From: Larus michahellis
Lineage: Eukaryota; Chordata; Aves; Charadriiformes; Laridae
Assembly: GCF_964199755.1 (NCBI RefSeq)
Contig: NC_133900.1
Span: forward strand, 81,438,666 to 81,502,665
Length of the DNA: 64,000 nucleotides
Reading direction: 5' to 3'
Every line of letters begins with the position of its first letter. Position 1 is the first letter of the stretch. Position numbers and translations under genes: made by a program. The notes under the pieces are model-generated. The model had not been told where the DNA came from. It did no database searches and saw only the letters and a list, made by a program, of their open reading frames with translations. This document shows, piece after piece, positions 21,793 through 34,300 of this stretch.

Positions 21793-23908
21793 TACTGAAT
21801 TGATACATACTACTGATGTCAGAGCTCATCTCAAAACCAAAATCACAGTCAGCCACTGCATAGTATATGACAATTCCCCACAAAAACTCTGACTCTACAG
21901 TTCGCGTGGAATAAGTACGGCTGGAGTTACATACTGAATAATAAGATGCGTCATGCAAAGCATTATATGGTAATTAGAGCACATCTTGGAAGGTATGATA
22001 AGGCAGAAGGCTAAAGGCCAAGTGACTTTGATAACCAACCAAAAGCACAATGATTTCCTTTATGTGCACTGAAAGGTCTTATTGCTCCTATGAAATGGAA
22101 ATTATACACCGAAACCAAGGAAAACAGACCCGTGCATTGACTGGGTGCTCTTGACAGAACTGGAAACTGATTGCATCCAGAGCTAGAAAGCCGTTTTGTA
22201 AGTAAATGGACTATACCCAACTGTGTAACATAAGGCTGAATCTTCAGTAAAGACTTCTGATGACAACGGAGAACAGGAGTGAAGCTCAAATGACTTTGCG
22301 TACAGAGTAATACGTCACCAGAACCTGATGAAAACACTGGTTTTTACTATGTACAGTTGGTTTTCCTACCTGTGTACTACAAGAGCTAGACAACGTAAAC
22401 GTCCCTTTTCTATGCAACAGTTTGGGCTGTTGAACATCTTCGTATCTCTGCTATTCTTCCACCAATTCGTCTGTTCTGATAAAAATAGAGTTAAATTTCA
22501 AGTCAGTTTGTTGCGCTACCAGGTTGCATGAGTAACAGAGCAGAATGTGACCCTATACCTAAAAATTACTCTTGGAGTTTAACTATCCTTAGAAGATACT
22601 CTGCAGTAATTAGCACGGCACCAATTACTTTGGAGTAACAGTTTAGGGGAGAGCAATTAGGATGTACCATACCTACAGAATTCAGATTTCTACTGCCAAC
22701 CCTGTGGACACATTTAATTTCTAGAAACTAGACGTGTCCATAAAATGCTAGATTGCAAATAACATCCACTGAATAAAAAGGCCAGAAGTTTATAATTCTC
22801 TAAATTTTGTTCTCTGATAATCACTACAATGTATGCTATTTTTAATAGCCTAATTTAGGCACTCTATTTAATAAGCTACATAAAATAGATTTATGTCCTT
22901 CCACTAGAAAGAAATCAATTCTTCAGGCCATACTTATCATTTATATCATAAAGAATATTTTTGTGCCAAGAAATTAGTTATCCTGATTCCTATATTAATG
23001 GCAAGTTGCAATACCAGGAGCGACACAAGAATTAGATTATCTTTTTTTAAATACTTGATTTATACTGAAGACATTTGATATATTTTGTGTCACTCCACAT
23101 TGTGGCTCCACGACAGTTATAACTTTCCCTTCCCTCCCCACTCCCCCCCCTCGACGCAAAGGCCCACCTCCTCATTTGTGGCTACGGAAGGTCAAGTAGC
23201 AAGTCGCAGTACGTAAACATCTCTCATCCTTTTGAAACACAAAAGGAGAAGCCGTCTCCCTTCCCACCCTCCTCTTAAAAAACAAACCAAACCGAAACAA
23301 AACCCAAACCTCTTTTTACTCGCTTAAACGGGTATTTGCAAAATTGTGTCACAAAAACGCACAGTGAAAATGACTGATTAGTATCAATAATTCACAGATA
23401 GAGCTGAGGTCATCACTTGTCATGTTTGGCATTGTTTTTCCTCATGGTGATCCTGGCTGGTTACTTTCAGCAGTGGCTCAGTTTTTGAAGTAAAAAACGA
23501 TCAACTCTGCAGCAGAGTGTAGCCTCTGACCGGGGGCATCACACATCTGTGGCATTTTTTAAAATGAAGTTGGCAACTGCATGGACATTGAAAATGCAGA
23601 TTACACTTACAGTGTCTAGACTTTCATATATGTGCTCAGTTACAATTAAGTGAAGCAAAAAGTGTACATATTATCCCTACTGCTATTCTGTTGCTACAGA
23701 GCTGCAAATGTGAAAAGCAATACCTTGAAATAAAGATTTCTTTGTTGCCCCTAGTCTACATAGCAGCACAGTTTAAGTAAACACTAAAACTGTGGTTGAG
23801 ATGCTTCTTTTTTTTTTTTTCATTTTTCCCCAAAGATGTAAACATCAGTCCCAGTGTCGTAAACTTTGCTGTATAGGATGAGACAGAAGATCTGAGGAGG
23901 GATGACGA

Positions 23909-24104
23909 TCAGACACTAGTGACAGAAGCTTGCAGGCAGTTAGCAGGTTTCTGCAGTTTCTCAGCTTCACTTGTCGGCGGGTCTGCGGTGGCTCGGAAGT
24001 TGAAGGTTGGGCCTGCGCCACCATGCGCAGGGCTCAGAGCCGGGTTCTGACGTCTGTTGCTTTCAACAATACTTGAAGTGTTGGATGCCAGGCTCTCACG
24101 AGTA
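23909..24104 (-). CDS. STOX2: STOX2 terminal coding exon (C-terminal 64 residues)
   Basis: Read on the - strand, the acceptor TTCTAG ends at 24105. The exon's first base completes the Arg codon begun in the previous exon (phase 2), and 64 codons follow before TGA at 23909-23911. The translation begins TRESLASNTSSIVESN and ends NCLQASVTSV, the STOX2 C-terminus as I know it. It is Ser/Pro-rich and probably disordered. This exon is too short to appear as a long open frame and was placed by its splice sites and its match to the family. Confidence 0.95.
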
Positions 24105-25522
24105 CTAGAATGGAAAAGAAATATATATACACACTCACATATGACATGCCTATATATCTATCAACCAGACAGGAAAGGAGACTAGAGTGTTTTATAATAG
24201 GCTTCCTGTGTTTGTAGGTAACGTCACACCAATGAACCACCTCATTTTGACGGTACACACGCGTTCCTCCAAAACGGGCTCCAGAGGTACTCAGCAGTCA
24301 TCGTACTGTAGCACAGGTACAGCACTAAGCAGAGCTGAAGCTGTCACACAAACGGTAAGCTGAACCAGTATCAAGGATCTGGATTTTTCACCCAAGGAAA
24401 TAGCTTCCACCTTGCATGTGGAACATATTAATTTTCTTTCCTGACTGGTGCGTTTTTGCACAAAGTAACTTCATCCACTCAGCCCTGTGACAAGGCAGAG
24501 CGAGGAGAGTCATCATGTGCTGCCTCTGTTGTATCCTCTTCTACCTATGTCTTTGTACACAAAATATTAACTAGAAGTGCTACTTTACATTAAACCCACA
24601 CATTTCTAAACAAAACACTTCAATTTTGCTTTGCAGCTGAGACAAGTGTAACTTACAAGATGCCGAGAAATCTTAACTGTCTGGTCTGTGATCATGCCCT
24701 AAACAACTACTAGTGCTGCTACTTCATTCCGAAAATGGACAACATTCCTTTAGTTCTAACATACTCTTTATCCATGGGAGTGACAGGACACTTGGCACCT
24801 TTAAAGACTAAGCCTTCCAACGATACATCTAATAACGAACACAGAGAAACCTGTATTTTAGCCTACAGCTTTTAAAAAACTCAGCCAAGATACGGTAGGG
24901 CTCGTTTTGCCACTACTACTCCTTTTGTTCTCTTTTCACTCTTAATAATTTTTGATCTCCAAATAACATGTTCCTGTGAAGAGGTTTTGTTTTCAAATAG
25001 CCACGCGGTCCCTGGTTATGTATCCTTCACCTGTATCCCTGCTTCTTGGGAAAATGACATCGCCACTTGCTATGGAGATGTTTACAGCGGAATTTAGAGG
25101 ACGGAATGGGTTTGTTAAATAAGGACTAGAAACAAAGGTACTAATGACAGAGTTTCATAGTCGGTTTAAAGTCATCCTAAATTTACCTGCTACCAAAAAG
25201 GGCAGCTCTTGCCTGCCTTGTGTGGACCTGACCCTGCCACATGTTCCTGCTGCTTCCCTGATGCTAAGCCTTGCAGCCAGCCAGATCAGGGACCGCTCTC
25301 TGTTAAATACTAGCCCTAAGGAAAAAAAAAAAAGAAAAGAAAAAACAACAAAAAAAGATTACTGCTAGTGCTAGCTTCAAGGGAAGAGTAAGAATGCACA
25401 GCTTTGGATGTAGCACGGGAGAAACGTGCCAGTGCATGGCATAGGGGAAGGAAAAAACACCTTGCTTAGTTGTAGGGCAGATTTAAACGATCTTAAACTG
25501 ACTGAATCTGGAAAATAAATGA

Positions 25523-25838
25523 TCACAGAATGGTAGGGGTTGGAAGCGCCCTCTGGAGATCATCTAGTCCAACCCCTTGCCAGAGCAGGGTCACCCAGAG
25601 TAGGTGGCACAGGAACGCGTCCAGGCGGGTTTGGAATGTCTCCAGAGTTGGGAGACTCCACCAGGGCCTGTGCCAGGGCTCTGCCACCCTCAAAGTAAAG
25701 AAGCTCCTTCTCATGTTTAGGTGGAACTTCCTATGTTCAAGTTTGTGCCCGTTACCTCTTGTCCTGTCGCTGGGCACCACTGAAAAGAGCCTGGCCCCAT
25801 CCTCCTGACACCCACCCTTTAAGGATTTATAAGCTTAT
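25523..25838 (-). mobile_element. CR1 LINE fragment (about 0.3 kb) in STOX2 intron 3
   Basis: The + strand reads ATCACAGAATGGTAGGGGTT, then CTCTGGAGATCATCTAGTCC, and ends ACCCACCCTTTAAGGATTTA. It is the same subfamily as the copy at 10256-10685, but with an internal deletion in the ACTCCACC...GGGCCTG region. Confidence 0.93.
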
Positions 25839-28318
25839 AGGAAAACTCCTGTAGATCTTTTAAATTTATCAAAATGGTATTGATCATCTTCTACCAATTA
25901 TCACCTTATTGCCAGTAGTTCCAAACAGCTACGATGGGTGACGCACACAGCAAGGCATCTCTGTGAGCTGCAATGACCTATGGTGCACTTCTGTTGCTCG
26001 TGTTTTGATTCCTCTCCCTCTGCTTTTTAATGAAAATAGATGCAACCTTTGCTTTTCAGAGATCATTTGGTATTGTATCATTCTTTATGGGAATTCCAGG
26101 TCTTCAAACATTTTCAATTCTGATATTACAAACTGACCATTACAACATGTATACACAAAGACTGCAGTGAGACTTTTGCACGCAGAGTAATGCCAAAATT
26201 AGTTCTTTCTTTAGGTGACAAAAGAGCAGCAGTATTATATAAGCTCTAAAAATAAAGGAATAAAATTAATATTGACAGCTAACATTTGCTATATACAACT
26301 GGCATAAAAGCAATGAACAAAATACTGTGAGGCTGTTTTCCCAATGGTGATGTGTTCATGATTTTCGCACACAAAATACTTTTGAAGTCAAATGACCATT
26401 GCAAATCTCTTTAACTACATCCTGGATTTTTTTTAAATGCCCCTTTTTTTGCAATTTGTCACACTTTAAAAATAAACTACTTCTTTCACAGTGTAGAATT
26501 GGTAATTTTCATTCCCCAAGCAACACTGCACACTTCAGTTTAAATGAAAAGATACCACCACACGTCAAGAAGTCGAGAGTTACAACATCAGTGGAGGTTA
26601 GAAGTCTACCTGAGGAATACCACGTCCTGCTCCTAAACCCTTCCCTAGGCATCTGCAAACGGACACTGTCAGATCTAGCTGAATCTCACCAGACGGATGC
26701 TGGATAGCCTTTCTGTATTTCCTGAAAAAGGACTGTGAAGTACATTTTTTGTTATAAGGTAGGAAAGCAATAAAAGCATGGTAATTCAGCCAAAGGGCTC
26801 AATTCAGCCCCAGCTCGATTGATTTTTATAGACTTATACCAAGGAGTTACCAAAACTCAGCAAAATCCTCCAATTTAATCATCTCCATGCAAAGCTCATC
26901 AAAAAGCCGTTAAAATATCCAGACTATATGCTTGTCTTACAAAACAAATACAAAAGAAAACTCTACAGAATGTTGCTTTTAACAAAAAAAAAATCTTATT
27001 TTATGTGGTCTTGCCAAAAAAAGACATTTGTTAATAAGTAAACAGTAAAATAAAAAAGAGAGGGATGCATGGAACACAATCATTATTAAAAGCTGCTTAT
27101 CTGTTTCCCTTTTGATCTAAACAAAGTGGTATAGCAGCACTAAATCCAGCGTGCTCGCCATGTTCTGTTCTCCGCTGGCGAAGTTTAAGATTAACATAAA
27201 TAGAAATTTCAGCTTCTGTGTAAATAATTAGGAAAGGAAATGTCTGCCTTTGCACTAACCAGAAACGCAAGCTTGATATTCGGCTAGCAAACAGCTAGCA
27301 AAATAGTAGTCTAAAACCTGATTTTTTTATCCGGTCAACATCCTATCCTGGAGGTGAAATATACTCTGCGGAGTGAGACAGGCTGGGCAAGAAGCAAACA
27401 CCACCAAATACTCCCCCCCAAAAAAAACCTGACAGCAAGTATAGCACTTCAACTAAATGAAGAGATCACATTTAAAAAAGAACAGTGCAAACAGCCTCAA
27501 ACAACAGTCGTATGTGAGAAAGATGCCGAGCATCTGCAGAACAATCAATAACAGGAACAAATTCAAAACCTTCTTAAGTTTCTTTTTTAAGCTGGACTCG
27601 GTGTAAGTGGTACGATTTGCTCAAATTTTTTTTTTCACTTTTTTTACTCAGAAAAATTATACATATGTTAAAAGCCTGTTCTAGTTTGATGATCACTGCA
27701 TGCTGCAGCAGGCCCAATAATTGCTGCCTTGTCATTAACATCAAGTGGGAGTAGCCATCAAATCCAAAGGAATTTATTCCAGAGTGACATGACTTCAACT
27801 GAAAAGGAAATTTAGTCCTGTGCAGAAGCAGGAAATCTTTCCCATACCCTTCTGAGAGTCTTTACTATAGATTAAAAAAAAAAAATAAAAAAATTCTGAG
27901 GAATGAGAACACCTTTTACAGAGGAAAAAAAAAAGGCAACAAAAAAGCCCCCCAAAACATTTCCTTTTACCTAATACAAATCCAGACTTGGAGGTTTTAT
28001 TTTTAAACACAGGCAATAAATAATTTAAGCTTAAGTAAGAGGCCGTAAGAGAACTACCATTGTAAATTATTTCTGTGTTCTTAAGAGTCATTGTTCTGAA
28101 CTCTGATGGGTTGCTATCCAGGGCAAACAAAACCAGGCACGCTCCATTCCAGCAGGGACCTAGGAATGTCAGAGGCTGGAGAGAGAAGAAAGAAGGCTCG
28201 AGTGAAGGATTCTTAACCTGAAAATGAACTTGTGAAATATTCAGGGCAGGGAACACACCGGCAACTCTCTCCTCCCTGCACCTCTAAGACTCCATGAGAC
28301 TGAGACACATGATGAGAC

Positions 28319-28440
28319 TTCCAGGATGTCTCTGAGATCTCTAGAATGGAAATGACTAACCAGTACCTACACACTGGTGATGCACCGAGAATTCCATAAT
28401 GTCTCTGAGATCCCTGGAATGGAAATAACTAATCAGCACC
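28319..28440. repeat. Tandem duplication, 73-bp period
   Basis: A block built on ATGTCTCTGAGATC, then CTAGAATGGAAATGACTAA and CCAG (first copy from 28321), recurs with a few changes from 28394. The period is 73 bp and about 47 bp are aligned in each copy. It sits in STOX2 intron 3. Confidence 0.8.
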
Positions 28441-29085
28441 ACCACACGCAAACATCTGGACAGTTTTCCCAAGTATCTCAGACAAGGCACCTCTCTGCTG
28501 ATGCAGCGCTGGGTCACCTCTGAAGTCCAAACATCCTGAGCACTTTCAGCCGTGTGGGGGGAGAGGCTGTTCCGGCCTCACCAGTTTGGAACGGTGATAG
28601 ATACACATCCAAAATTTTTGAAGCAAACAAACAAAAAAAGCCCAAACCCACAACAATCATCAGGTTCGGTTTTTGGTTTTTTGGTCTGAGCCAAAGATTA
28701 TGCCACCTAGTCATGTCTAGTCTTCCAATTAGTCTTGTTGATGGTATCTTAAGAGGGAAAGGGAAGGGGGAGGGAATGTGCAGGACCTCATCTCTTCTAT
28801 TCTAAATGCAAACACAAGTTTAATACAGAAAAAAAAAAGGATACAGGGAGGTTTTCAGCAAACAGAAAACAAACTAATACAGAGTCAAAGCCGCAAATGG
28901 TCATTGGTTGCTTACGGTATGGTGGGAAACCCACACATCTGAATAGCAGATTCCAGAGCTGTAGAAAACGCTGTCTGAAATGGTTTAATATGGCCCTACG
29001 TTCTGTCACTGATATCACACACACACATGTAACTAAAAACGGAACTTTCTAGTCTGTAAAGCTGCAATGAATGTGACAGTCCTAC

Positions 29086-31348
29086 CGTGGAGAGTTGAAC
29101 CCGCTGTCCACAGTAATGCTGCTGCTGTCCATGCTGTCCAGGCGGGCTGAGTGGGTGGCTCTCTGGTTGCTATTTTCTGTTTCCTTCGGGGTGAGAAGAG
29201 TAAGATTCTTCTCAAACTTTCGCTGCAGATCCCTCTCCTTTTCTCTCTCTAGGAGCCACTGCATCGTGCCGACATCATCCCTGTTTTTTTCTTCCTCGGC
29301 ATTTTTGTTGGTTCCTTCCTCTGAGTCGTCGTCATCAGATACGTTGTAGTAGTCGAAGGAGGCCTCCTGGTTCCCCGTTGTCTCTTGCTGTCTCTGTGAA
29401 ACGGGCATGACTTGTGTGACTGAGGTTACTATCGCTTGTTCAAGTTTCTCACATCTGACTGGCAACGTGTCAGAGGGGGTCTTTTGATGGGGCTTTAGCA
29501 GGGGTGTGCTAGACTTATGGTAACTATTCACAGAAAGAGTGTTGTGCAGAGGTTTAAAGAGCGTATCCTTGCTAAATATTTCTTTCCTTTTATCAAGGCT
29601 GCTTGATTCAGCGCTATGGTGTTGAACCAGCCGCCCGTTTGCGATCACCTCTGGAGCTTGGCCAGCAACCGCTGAACCACTGCTTGGGCCCTTTGGGGAC
29701 TCTTCTTTGTGCACGCCAGGCTCCCTAGCAATGTGTTGAGACTGCCTTTCTACGGGAGTCATTTTTTTGAGCCCATCTGTCCCTGTCAGCGTGTCATGAT
29801 CCTCTTTATTCTTTCCCAGTGGTGATGGAGCAGTGAGCACAGTCTCACTGGATGTGTTGCACTGAAAATAGTCATCGACTGCAGATTTTGTTGTGCAGGA
29901 GTTGAGCTCGCTGTACGATGTCAAATTCTCTGTAGGCTTGCTTTGTTCTATCAGGGTACAAGAACTGGGGGTTTCTACACTGCCACTAGCTATTTCAGGG
30001 ATGCAAGTCTCTTTGTAGCTTGCTGATGAAATCAGAGCCCTTTGATGACTGAGCGACTGAGATGGCCTTAAGGTACTATCATCAATGTAAGTTTGGCTAG
30101 TTGTTTGGTCATCTGGGCTACAGCCTTCACCTATGTCCTCAGGTGTGCTTAAAGTAGCTGAGCCCAGAGGTCCCTTGGAGTTATCCATGGATCTAGACCT
30201 TTCTTTAGCCTTACTGGACCGCTCATTCCTTGATCTTCTATCCTGTGTATGGCTATGGCTCCGATGGACCTTGGAGTGGGAGCTTCCCCTGGAAGGTTCA
30301 GGGAAAGGCATTTCAGTTCTTCTCTTGGCCAGCTCACCAGACACGTCCCACTCTGGTGTCATGGGAAAGTGAGATTCAATCATGTTAGGGTTGCTGTGCA
30401 TTATAAAATTATCTCCCTTGTGTTCTATTATAAAACAGCCTTCCCGTGGGGATCGAGTCAAGGGATCATAGAACTCATACTCCCTTTCAGCAGGTATATC
30501 CAAATGAGAGCCATCTGATGGGTCTCCTTTGGACACCCGAGTCTTGCTGTGTGACCTCGATTTCCCATGAGACTTTCTGTGATTCCTGCTCTTTTTACTT
30601 CGTCCACTGTGGTGAGCTGAAGATCCTGCTTTGCTTCGTTGAGCTTTTTCTTCTTCAAGTTTCTTCATTAGTGCAGTGTGCCTCATGACGTTTTCCACAG
30701 TCAAGTCTGGGTTAATGCGCCTGATAATCTCCATTTCTACCTCTCTAGGTATAGTGGTAGGAGTGTCCTCATCCCTTAGCGGCCACTCCTCCGGAGGAAA
30801 CTGGGCAGAGAAATTTGCCAACTGTTTTGTCTTGTCCTTCTTAAAACTTAATCGGAATAATTTGAGTCCAAATTTCTTAGACTGCTTTTCTACATCCTTA
30901 GGCTTCGTGAGTGTCTCTGCTTTATAAGAAAAATTGACAGTACTTTTACTTTTCTCAGTAGGTGGGACCTGACATAATGAAGGAGGACAGTACGAGTCTT
31001 TACAGTCTTTTGCTGATTTCCTCTGTAGGGTAGACGCATGCATGCTGTGCATGTCTTCTCTGCAACAATGGCAGGAGTCGCAGTGGTTTTTGGGTAGTGT
31101 TCGGTCCCTGACGCATCCCGAGGTGGAGGGAGTTATAGTTCCTTGTTGTGGAGAGGTACATTGAGACCTGTCAGGTATCCTCTCATCCAAATGGTACCAC
31201 TTACTGTTAGTTCTTATGAGAGATGGTGTTATAAAGTAAGTCTGCGGGGTTACAATGAAATAACCATCCGGAGTTGGGTATATTTTCCTCTCCCGTACAA
31301 GCATATTCAAGGTATGTCGAAGGATTTCTGGACTGGGTGTTGGAACTC
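29086..31348 (-). CDS. STOX2: STOX2 large coding exon (exon 3; 753 full codons)
   Basis: Storkhead-box 2 is a vertebrate winged-helix protein, paralogue of STOX1 and related to fly knockout and worm HAM-1, thought to act in transcriptional control. The acceptor TTTCTAG ends at 31349 and the donor GTAGGA starts at 29085. The frame is open further upstream, but the first 44 codons of that open frame (31349-31481) are intronic. In order: the second half of the winged helix (GVPTPSPEILRHTLNMLVRE, ending about 31248); a Cys/His cluster with CDSCHCC (31088-31038); a conserved KFGLKLFRLSFKKDK block; an acidic/hydrophobic segment with EVEMEIIRRINPDL; a basic Ser/His/Arg/Lys stretch (30605-30528), likely nuclear localisation; a long Ser/Thr/Pro-rich, probably disordered middle; an acidic run with SDDDDSEE (about 29345-29271); and a charged helix MQWLLEREKERDLQRKFEKN (about 29264-29193). 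Estimated human-scale residues are 107 to 861. No stop or frameshift interrupts it, so the gene looks intact. Confidence 0.97.
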
Positions 31349-34300
31349 CTAGAAATGACAGTAAACACATATCAGGGAGTGCATAAAACCATGCAGGACT
31401 CTCTGGCTCCCCCCTCCCCAGCAAAAAGCTGTTTTCTCCAACGTGCAAGCTTGGAATATGCTGAACAAACAACTCCTGCAAAGCACTTTGTTAGGCATTC
31501 TCTTCTCTGTTTGTTTTTCCACTTATCTCCTGCACTTCAGACATATCAATTATTAATTAAATAGAAAGGAGGCCATTAATGGAGTGTTGAAAAAAAAACA
31601 ACCCAAAACCAACTTCTAGTTACTTCCAGGTGACCTTAAACTACAAGATGGAATCACTGGAAATCAAAGGGTGTCAGGGGAAACGTTTCACTTTTATTCT
31701 CCTTCCAACTAAATATTTATATCCCAGTTCACCAGAACTATTTATTATAATGCCCAGTCACGTATAAAACAGTGGTTATTTTTTACTTTGGATGCCTAAG
31801 TTGCTCTTCCACAGAAGAATACTGCCCAGGAAAAAAGCATTCTCCCAAACCAGCCCTTTATCACAAACTTGAACTGACTTCCTCTCCCATTAAAACACGT
31901 TAACTACATCAGCTGCTCCAAAATAGACACGTCTTGAATGATACAGTTCATCTTACCCAGACTTTTCCACTATCCTGGAAGTTACAGATTTAGCTCCGAA
32001 AAACGTACGTCGAAGAGTACCCTGCCTTCCGTGTGAGATGTGAGGGATACCACCTAAGTGCATGTATCACTTACTGAGAGGGGGACAAGCATGACAACCC
32101 TGCATGAGTGCCACTTTAGCCACATGGTAGACCTGGCATTGTGAGCCTGGTCATTCCCACTACCAGTACTCCTGCTGGCTTCAGTGGTGCAGAACCAAGT
32201 CTTCAATACTTTATCAGATAAAATACCAAGTGAGCATGCTGTGCACAGGAATAAGTTACATCTAGAGCTAAGGAAACAAGAGATTTAGTTCACGAGCCAG
32301 TTTAAAAAAAAACCAACTTCATGCTCACTAAGAAATGAAAATCTTTCAACATTTTTAGTGCAAAAAGCTATCTTCAATCAACATTTTGTTGACCTAAAAT
32401 GCATTTTAACTTAATGCTGGGTACTGACCTGGTTTACAGTTTTAGAACTAGAGACATTTTTTTTCAAAACTTGGATGGTCTATTTTAAACTAAAGAAAGT
32501 TAATATTCTGGGTCTTAGCTTTCTTTTCAACAAAACTAATTTAGAAAGAAAAAAAAAAAGAATCACAGAGTAACTCAGGTTGGAAGTGACTTCATGAAGT
32601 TATCTGGTCAACAACAAGGTGTCTGGCCCCTACTCATAACCGGGCCAACTTAGGTCAGGTTGGTCAGGGTCTTGTCAAGTCAAGCTCTGACTATCTTCAA
32701 GAACAGAAACTCCATGGAATTATGCATGGATTTCAACAAAGTATATGCTTTTCACAAAAATACTTAACAGAAAAAAAAACAGGCGTACCTGTCACAAACA
32801 CAGTATTGTCAGTAGCACACAGTGTCTGGTCACCAACTCTTCTCCCACATGTCAAAGGCTGGAGCCTGCACGCTCACTGACCTCCTTGTGTTAGCAAACA
32901 CGAGGATGACAGCAAGGGCTCTGGCACTATGACCAACAGCCCACCAAAAGATTTGCGACAAGAAATAGAGAAATTGTACTAATTCCTCAACTCACCCTCT
33001 TCCTTGCTACTGGGTTGCAGGCAACATAGTAAGTATTCTTATGTCTGGCTTTGAATGTTGTTTGAATTTAGAGACATGCCCATACTGCTCACATCCAGTA
33101 ATATCTGTAACTAAAAATCTTGCAATGGAAACAGCAAAGTGTTAGGAATAACATGGACACATGAGTGAAAGCAGTTACAACAGAGAAGGTGCCAGGGAGA
33201 AGTACATGGGGGCAGTAAATATATTTCATGCGCAGTCCACAGAGCTGAAAGATCGGTGCAGATCCAGACACAGGGAGTAAAAGAGGTAAAGAAAGGATAT
33301 AATTTGAGAGAATAAACGAGGCTGAAAATTGGAAAGAACACACAAATGAAATGGAGAATCATGAATGTGCATTTTCTCCCCCCTTCATGTGGGTGTCTAC
33401 AATTTCTGTGATAATCCTGGAGAGAGTAACAAAGACCCCCAGAATTTCTGGATGAGCACCCATGACAGAAACAGACGGGAAAAGCCAAAATCCAGAGAAC
33501 CAGGGGGAAAAACGGACTACCCCTCCCTAGCCCAGAGTCCTCAGTCTCTCTGGACTGAAGTAAACAGCATGGTGAGCTTCCTCTGGATTGTGAGGCAGTG
33601 GCAATCGGAGAGCAGGCTGCCCTCCCCATGAGCTTTCAGTAAAGCACAGGAACGCGAAGAGTGATTTCAATTCCCTTAACAACCAGCAGTCATCACCTAA
33701 CCTCTTCTCTCCTGCGGTGGAGCTGCTATGTCTGCCTGTGTAACACCACCCCTTTTCCATTATGCCTTGCATCACCACAAGAAGCGGATGACCTTGAATT
33801 CAAGCTCATGTGCTTCTCCATCCTGTGCTGGAAATGCACTGCAGGGCCCGATCCCGCTCCAACTGAGATGCGCTTGCTGTGCAGCAGCCAATCCCTCTTC
33901 CTGCCTCTACACAACCAACCTGACCGATCCATTGCATTTTCCAGGAGCTTAAACGTAAATACCTCAACACATACCTAACTTTGTCTGCAAGAACTTCTTC
34001 CTTCACATCCTTATTTTACTTAAAGATGTTTTTTAACATACTGTTTCAAAAACATCAGAACAAAAATAAAAGACAGGAAAACATTCTCCTAGGAGTTTAC
34101 AGAAAAGTTAGGGAAAGAGACTGAAATGGACCTTCTGATGTTTTACACTAACTTAGGCAAAAATGCACTGCAAATACATGGTAAAAATAACAATATGTAT
34201 TTTTTACCCAGTAAACGATAATGACTACAATGTGTTGGGTAAATGGGTCTCTAAACACTGGATGCACAGTAGTTACATTAATTGACCAAGTCCTGCGAAT

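Larger units (their letters stand above)
18300..23908 (-). other. STOX2: Probable STOX2 3' UTR (long)
   Basis: From the STOX2 stop at 23909 towards lower coordinates the DNA is AT-rich, lacks recognisable CR1 copies and has no coding frames, in contrast to the GC-rich, repeat-dense DNA below about 17.9 kb. Candidate poly(A) signals on the - strand are AATAAA at 21787-21792 and 18776-18781, and ATTAAA at 18326-18331. The lower boundary is set by the last of these and by the compositional shift. A GC-rich island with small direct repeats at about 18950-19260 is unusual for a 3' UTR, so the transcript may instead end before it. The true end is uncertain. Confidence 0.5.
24105..29085 (-). other. 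STOX2: STOX2 intron 3 (about 5.0 kb)
   Basis: The donor GTAGGA starts at 29085 and the acceptor TTCTAG ends at 24105. It contains a CR1 fragment at 25523-25838 and a local tandem duplication at 28319-28440. Otherwise it is AT-rich unique sequence with short A-runs. No other exon seen. Confidence 0.93.

Noticed and set aside
31349..31481. Upstream 44 codons of the 799-codon STOX2 open frame, starting at a Met
   Set aside because: They precede a good splice acceptor, and exon 2 joins in phase at 31348; the family has no such residues there, so this is intron.
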